64,000 nucleotides of DNA from Echinometra lucunter (taxonomy: Eukaryota > Echinodermata > Echinoidea > Camarodonta > Echinometridae), in contig CM057152.1 of the NCBI GenBank assembly GCA_029962745.1, positions 25,214,766 through 25,278,765 on the forward strand. Direction: 5' to 3'. Both the position numbers and the translations under genes were made by a program. Below, piece by piece: positions 58,327 through 64,000 of the stretch (position 1 is its first letter; the number at the start of each line of letters is the position of its first letter). The notes under the pieces are model-generated. The model was not told the DNA's origin, made no database searches, and was given only the letters and a program-made list of their open reading frames with translations.

Positions 58327-59732
58327 AATGACATGTATAATCAACCAATCTTAAATTCCAACACCCAAAGATAAAGATCTTTAAATTCACTGCCCATGCC
58401 CTCCTCTTTTAAAAAGTAGAAAGCAAACCATCAAGTCTGGTCATGAAAATCGATTTTATGATGTGCACGCAGTATACCCACCACACTACGGTAATCCAGG
58501 ATGCTGGTGTGGGGGGAAGCAGTCTTGTAGTCGAGTCACCATGGTTCGAGTCTGAATCCGAGTCCGAGTCACCAATTTAAAATAAAATGTCACATTTCAA
58601 TTTGTTGTTTACTTTAAACCTTTTAAAATTACTTTGAAATCGTACAATCAATCAAAGACAATCACTCACCCAATCAACAATTGATTCAAATCAACAATTA
58701 CTTTATCAATTACAATTAGAGAGAAAAAAATGACAAAGTAAAGCGAAAGCTGTTGACTTTGAAGTAAAACGTATTTATGTATATGATCAAATGTCATCAG
58801 AACATCCAGGAATCGTTTGTAATATCAGTGCCTGCAAAAAATACAACATAATGTGTCTGTGGTGCCACGGGGTCTTACCCGTTTCAAGATTTTACCAAAG
58901 CATGAACAATGCTTGCTTTTCATTCAAACATCAATAGTACCATCGACTTCTTTACAAATATGCTGTGTACAAAATTTGTAGAAAATTTATTACTCTAGAT
59001 AAATGATACCAAATGTTCCTACTTTATTCAATTTCATGTATGAACAATATTGTAAAACAGAACTGAATTTCCCTTTGGACCTTTACGTGTTTGTTTCCCA
59101 TTTGTCTACTATTGTTTTATTCTCAAGTGAGTGGGAAAATCGCGCAAATAATTCAGTTATTTGCAATATGCTCATGGTAAAAACACATTTGTAAACACTT
59201 GAATTCAATATCATTTGATATTATTGTGTTAAAAATCAATGAAAAAATGTGAAAACTTCAAGATGTAAGAATCTCCAAAACAAGGATTTTATACCTTTAA
59301 AAAAGAATGAAAGAAACCCAGTTCCACCGAAGAGCCGACTGCCGAGTTTGCCCTACGGCCGAGTTATCCATGCAAATGGTATACACACATACAGCTGCAC
59401 AATGTAATGTGCTGTGCCACTCGAACGTACGAACTCTAATGCCTAGCGAGCGCACGCTGTATCAGATCAGCGAAATCATAGTCAAGTTGCAGCGCTGGTA
59501 TGGTACCATTACATTGAGAGATATCGATGGGTACATAGGTCATGTTGTTGTTCTTGTATTCTTGTATTTAAGATAATTTAAGTATTTTTCACTTGCCTCA
59601 TGCTATCAGCTTAATTATCAATCGTAGGATTTACAGTTTTTATGAAATATTATTGGAAAAAATTTCAAAATAGTGAATAGATGTTGAAAAAAAAAAAAAT
59701 CTTAAATTCACCAGATCCTATGAAATCTTCCA
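58327..59732. other. unassigned sequence
   Basis: Mostly AT-rich. Near 58535-58575 there is a short array of gagtccgagtc motifs. No exon recognised, and the frame at 59307-59576 (89 codons) has no known domain. Confidence 0.4.
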
Positions 59733-59850
59733 GCCTCGAACCCCGGCCTCGAACCTGGCCTCGATCCGAGTCATCAAAGCCGCATGCTACGAGGCCAAGG
59801 ACGAGTCCGAGTCACGGCATTACGAGGCCAAAGCCGAGGCCGCGGTCTGG
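59733..59850. repeat. degenerate gcctcgaa/gagtccgag array
   Basis: Imperfect repeats of cggcctcgaacc, tcgatccgagtc, cgaggccaaggac and cgaggccaaagc. It resembles the shorter array at 58535-58575. Confidence 0.6.
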
Positions 59851-60004
59851 CGGACTGGCAAAGTCAGCTGTGCGCCGGGTACATCTAGTGTGTATGGGTC
59901 CCCCGAATCAATGTTCCCGTGCATTTGGGGTTCCAAGAATAAAATTTTTGAACTGAACTTCGGTTTATGATCTGCTGAATACATGAATGCTGATCATAAT
60001 GATC

Positions 60005-60095
60005 AGCATAATGATCTTCTTCTACTTCTTCTTCTTCTACTACCTTTTCTTCTTCTCCTTCTCCTTCTCCTCCTTCTTCATCTTCTTCTTTTAGC
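60005..60095. repeat. (CTT/CTC)n microsatellite
   Basis: A pyrimidine-rich trinucleotide run (cttcttctacttcttcttc, then ctccttctcctcc) of about 85 bp. Leu-rich and Glu-rich frames over it are artefacts. Confidence 0.85.
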
Positions 60096-60166
60096 AGCAA
60101 GGATCCGTGGAAAATTTCATGCTTGCTTGACATTATTTTGCGAAAGATGCATTTGTTTGAAAATGT

Positions 60167-60946
60167 ATATATGGGCAATTCCACAACATATGGGACACAG
60201 AGCTCAAAATTTGAAGTCGCACTGTGCCCTGTTAATTCCAAATAAAATTCTTAAATTACTACAGGGTCTTCTTTTTGTTATAAATATACATTTAAGATAA
60301 AAAAAATTGTAATTCGACCTTCCTACGGAGAATAACATAAACAAACAAAAAATTGCAAATATGGGACTATAGTCAGGGAAATGCGCTTTAAATGCCCGTT
60401 ATTCTTATATTTAGTCATTTTTCTCAGATTTTTTTTCATTGAATTGATTTTGATGGATTACTTTAACAGATTTTGGGTAGTTAATGAGTGAAACAGTAAT
60501 GGAAATGTGCAAAACCTACCTTGAATTTAAGCGTAACATCAGTTATGTAACGTCTGTTACCAACATGTCTTCAGTAAATTGTTCATGGCACTAAAACAAA
60601 TTATTCAAATTGCTCGATATTTTGCACATCTCTTCCCAGGAACTTAGGTGTAATGTCAAATGAAACCCTTACAAGTCTGAGACATGAGATATATAAATTT
60701 GATTCTACACCATCATTTTCCACGTCCTTTTTGCGTAATGTCAGTTACCGACACATTTTTGCTTACTGTGTGATAAGAAATGCAGTTTAAGATAAAAACT
60801 GTCCATGTGTTTCTTCCCTATTATCAACTTATTTAGCTATAGTAATTATAAGCAGAAGCAAGTGTCATTCACAAAACTACAATATAAACAATACCACTAG
60901 TACTCTATCTTGGTAACGTCATTTACCGTGGAATTGCCCATATGTA
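60167..60946. mobile_element. ~780-bp element with inverted ends
   Basis: Ends tatatgggcaattccac and gtggaattgcccatatgta. Inside, near both halves, are gtaacgtctgttacc, gtaatgtcagttaccgac and ggtaacgtcatttaccg motifs. No coding potential; class not assigned. Confidence 0.6.
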
Positions 60947-61141
60947 TGTACTGCATACTTTCAATTATAATATTACTTGGAAAAATAATGATGAGTATGT
61001 GTATTTGGATGGGGATGATAACTCCCATTGCCCCTTCCCTTTTGGCTAGATGCATTCAGTAACAGCTTGGCATAGATTTTACTACTATTATTCATTTTAG
61101 ATCACGATTCTCTCTTGCAACATTATAAAAGCCAGTGCTAG

Positions 61142-61181
<40 letters not shown>

Positions 61182-62571
61182 GCGATTCTCAAGTTCAGAC
61201 ACGTTGGAAGGATGTAAGTGGAAGTGAAATGATTGGTAGTTGAAAGCTCCTTATTCTTTCATGCCCCCTAAAACTTTCTTTTGGGGGTAAACATCTCATT
61301 ATTTAATTGTATAGCCAAGCCCCCTAAGCTCCGCCATAAGCTTTTATCCATTAGAAGCCGAAATAAGCCCCAATCAATAATTCATGAGCTGTTATGAATT
61401 ATGCATTTTGGGAGATGCTCCCCTTCACACAGCATACCCACATGACAAATTGTACGCGATGTGAGACAATGCAGACATCAGCGCGAGAGGAAAGGTCAAA
61501 TCGCGTAATGTATGTATTTATTGAAATTTTATTCACATGTTGCGCGTTGGCCACGCAAGGGATGTAGCAAAGCAACTTCAGCCATTTCTGATGCGCCATT
61601 CAACGCATTTAAACTGGTTATCGATCACAAAAAAATAAAAGAATGGGGGCGGAGCCTATTACCATCCTTCTCGCTTGTTTACCTAACACCTGATTCAGAC
61701 TGGGTACCCAACAGCTGTATTGTACATGTATCTACGAGTCGATGAATTTTTCGATCGGAGGCCTCTACAATAGTTGGTTGGATCCTTCTTTTAAAAAAAC
61801 ATTTTCAACATGAAGGTCTGAACCCTGAAATGAATAATCTATTACTATTTCTTTCTAACTGTACTTCAGTCTTTGTGTACACATATTTAATTTTGAAATT
61901 CACTTTCATTCATTATCAAATGCAAGTATCCGTTTATTTCTTTGTTCACTCTTGTTTGCACTTCTTTTACCGGCTAATGAAAGCACTTTGATTGTAGACT
62001 GTTTCACAGATTTTACTATTAAAATACTTCTTTTCAAGATATCCACTCTTTTTTTACTCGGCACACTTGTTCACTTTCTTTCTCTTGTAGCTTTGCAAGA
62101 GCAATTTACATTTGACACATCACTATCTTTTCACCTTCTCAAGCCTTCACACTTTCGGTTTACCTTCATGGCCGTATGCAAATAGGGGTAAGTTGCCCCC
62201 ACCCCCCCAAAAAAAATTCAACCCCCTTTTTTTCTTACTTTTCCTTTTTTTTGGGGGGGGGGGGGGAATGCCCTAAATTACACCCAGATCATTCTATTTC
62301 AATTCTAAAAATGCACAAGCTCTTACTCGGTCACTTTGGCACATTCTTGCCCCTCTCCAGGAAAAAAAATCCTGCATATGGCCTTATTTACCTTCAACAG
62401 CCTTTCACATCGCACATGGAGGTATTTACCCCCCTCCCCATACTTTCTTCAGGGAAATTTTTTTTTGGTAAAAAATATTTCTTAAAATGCCATAAAAACA
62501 GGTTAATCTTCCAGTGAGTGTTCAATGCATGTAGGGGGTCGAAAATAAAAATAGGCCATTCAGTCATTTGC
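60947..62571. other. unassigned sequence with homopolymer runs
   Basis: No exon or terminal repeats recognised. Contains the poly-G run at 61144 and poly-C/poly-T/poly-G runs at 62200-62270. Confidence 0.4.
61144..61180 (+). repeat. homopolymer of 37 G
   Basis: An uninterrupted run of 37 G residues, able to form G-quadruplexes and hard to sequence accurately, so the length is approximate. Confidence 0.9.
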
Positions 62572-63112
62572 GGATAGTAAACTTTTAATTTGAATTACAG
62601 TTTAATGATTCAACACATTTTAACTTTAAACAAAACATACAAAACTGAAGTTACCTCGATGCAACATTTGCAGGCATCTTGCCAATCCTCATAGAAGTCT
62701 AGGGGCTAATGAACAATGATGAATTCCTAAATTCTTTGATTTAGATTCCTATAAAGCAAATAAAAGGAAAAGCCTTTCTTCTCTTTTCTAATTTTGAGAT
62801 GGTAGTTGACATTGTGTCCATTTTATTATGTACGTATATAACTGATAGTTACGGGTAGTAAACTTTTAATTTGAATAACAGTTTAATGATTCAACACATT
62901 TTAACTTCAAACAAAACATACAAAACTGAAGTTACCTCGATGCAACATTTGCAGGCATCTTGCCAATCCCAGAAGTCTAGGGGCTAATGAACAATGATGA
63001 ATTCCTAAATTCTTTGATTTAGATTCCTATAAAGCAAATAAAAGGAAAAGCCTTTCTTCTCTATTCTAATTTTGAGATGGTAGTTGACATTGTATCCATT
63101 TCATTATAACTG
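62572..63112. repeat. tandem duplication, ~281 and ~260 bp
   Basis: The block gtagtaaacttttaatttga ... ttttgagatggtagttgaca is present at 62572-62852 and again from 62853. The second copy differs by a short deletion (ccaatcccagaagtc versus ccaatcctcatagaagtc) and a few substitutions. A minus-strand open stretch with splice-like borders exists in both (about 62655-62700) but codes for nothing recognised. Confidence 0.85.
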
Positions 63113-63234
63113 ATGCAAGATTAGTTGACTTTAATTAATCATTGAAAAAAAAAAATCCCCTAATATTTACTACGTAGCTTTCATTTAATTTGATATTCAA
63201 TGGGACATTTAGTGAAAAATGTTATGTTAAAATC

Positions 63235-63366
63235 ATCTCTATAAAAAAATCTTTGCTATTATCTAAAGAAAGCATTTTCAGGGAGTAAATGTCTGCAGTC
63301 ATCTCTATAAAAAAATCTTTGCTATTATCTGAAGAAAGCATTTTCAGGGAGTAAATGTCTGCAGTC
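63235..63366. repeat. tandem duplication of 66 bp
   Basis: atctctataaaaaaatcttt ... gtctgcagtc occurs at 63235-63300 and 63301-63366 with one difference (atctaaag versus atctgaag), so it is recent. Confidence 0.9.
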
Positions 63367-64000
63367 ACGTCAAGGCTGAAATCTAGGCGACAGGAAGGAT
63401 GAGCCTAAGTCATAATCCAGAACTCTGTGGAGAAAAAAAAAACCCAAATAATATATTACAAGCATTTAATAAGGATTAGTCACACAACATTCAGACACCT
63501 GCAAGAAGGACTAAAATGCACAAGATAGGAGTGTGCAAGTGAGCAAATCCAGCTACACATATTTTGTCCTACTGACATCTTAGAATTTCATATTTCTGGT
63601 GGTCCAACTGTAGCATACATGATTCAGACAAGATATGAAATACTTAAGAAAACTTACGCTCATTCAGTAATTCAGTAATACTTGGCAATGCAAGGGACTT
63701 CGAGTCACAAAAAACATTAGACGGGTCAGATTATACACTGCATGATGTATTTTACCAAGATCTAGTAAATGTGAATACATTTATTTTATAGACCATTCTA
63801 TGAGACAAAGTACTATGGTATAACTAGAAAATCAGAAATGACAGTAAATCGCATCAATGACTACTTACACCAAATGTGGTCAATGATAGTTAAGGGGATT
63901 GGTTACTTATAGCAGCAAACTTACTCCCAAATGTTCAAGTCATACATCTCTTCTTTGTTCCCTTCAAGATTTGTTGATTCCAGTTTGCATCAATCATCCG
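63367..64000. other. unassigned sequence to the window end
   Basis: No exon recognised with confidence and no repeat ends seen. Confidence 0.4.

Noticed and set aside
62655..62700. Small exon with splice-like borders, present in both tandem copies
   Set aside because: Too short to judge, encodes no recognisable segment, and does not match missing NDUFAF7 exons.

Overview
This is animal nuclear DNA, AT-rich and intron/intergenic in character: no prokaryotic gene layout, a few short spliced exons, and most of the rest made of transposable elements. The mix of repeats points to a marine deuterostome, most likely a sea urchin or another echinoderm. The main clues are a foldback element with 15-bp tandem units in its arms (the architecture described for sea urchin TU elements), a non-LTR retrotransposon reading frame with a 2A-like motif and a PHD finger, tyrosine-recombinase retrotransposons, and tRNA-headed SINEs. 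The species is an inference, not a proof.

The only host gene recognised is NDUFAF7 (mitochondrial complex I assembly factor, arginine methyltransferase), on the minus strand. Five of its exons are seen, with correct splice sites and phases: A at 56643-56868, B at 46821-46879, C at 46468-46587, D at 45946-46089 and E at 37896-38001. Exons B-E occur a second time at 34044-25088 because a 12.3-kb block is present twice (22759-35077 and 35578-47918), separated by exactly 500 Ns. Contig-end geometry, homopolymer-type differences and frame-breaking indels in the left copy argue that this is an unmerged contig overlap, not a true exon duplication. The N-terminal and C-terminal exons were not found and probably lie outside the window.

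Layout. 0-9.9 kb: a SINE, then an old TIR element (AGGTGGTCTGTC family) broken by a MITE, a DIRS-like retroelement with inverted termini and a 2-kb TIR element that itself holds a MITE. 10.2-14.5 kb: a degenerate Ngaro/DIRS-type retrotransposon (gag, RT, RNase H, tyrosine recombinase on the minus strand) interrupted by a SINE and two MITEs. 15-19.4 kb: further AGGTGGTCTGTC copies, one complete. 20-22.7 kb: a LINE tail, hAT-like and pogo-like MITEs, a SINE and TGACCTTTGACC repeats. 22.8-47.9 kb: the duplicated block, with NDUFAF7 exons, TGACC repeats, a foldback element, a Tx1/L1-type LINE fragment and a ~155-bp tandem repeat. 47.5-56.2 kb: inside NDUFAF7 intron A-B, a CR1/Jockey-type LINE broken by a Mutator-like foldback element (9-bp target duplication), which contains another AGGTGGTCTGTC element, and by a TU-like foldback element. 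57-64 kb: an endonuclease fragment, MITEs, low-complexity runs (including 37 Gs) and two short tandem duplications; no gene recognised.
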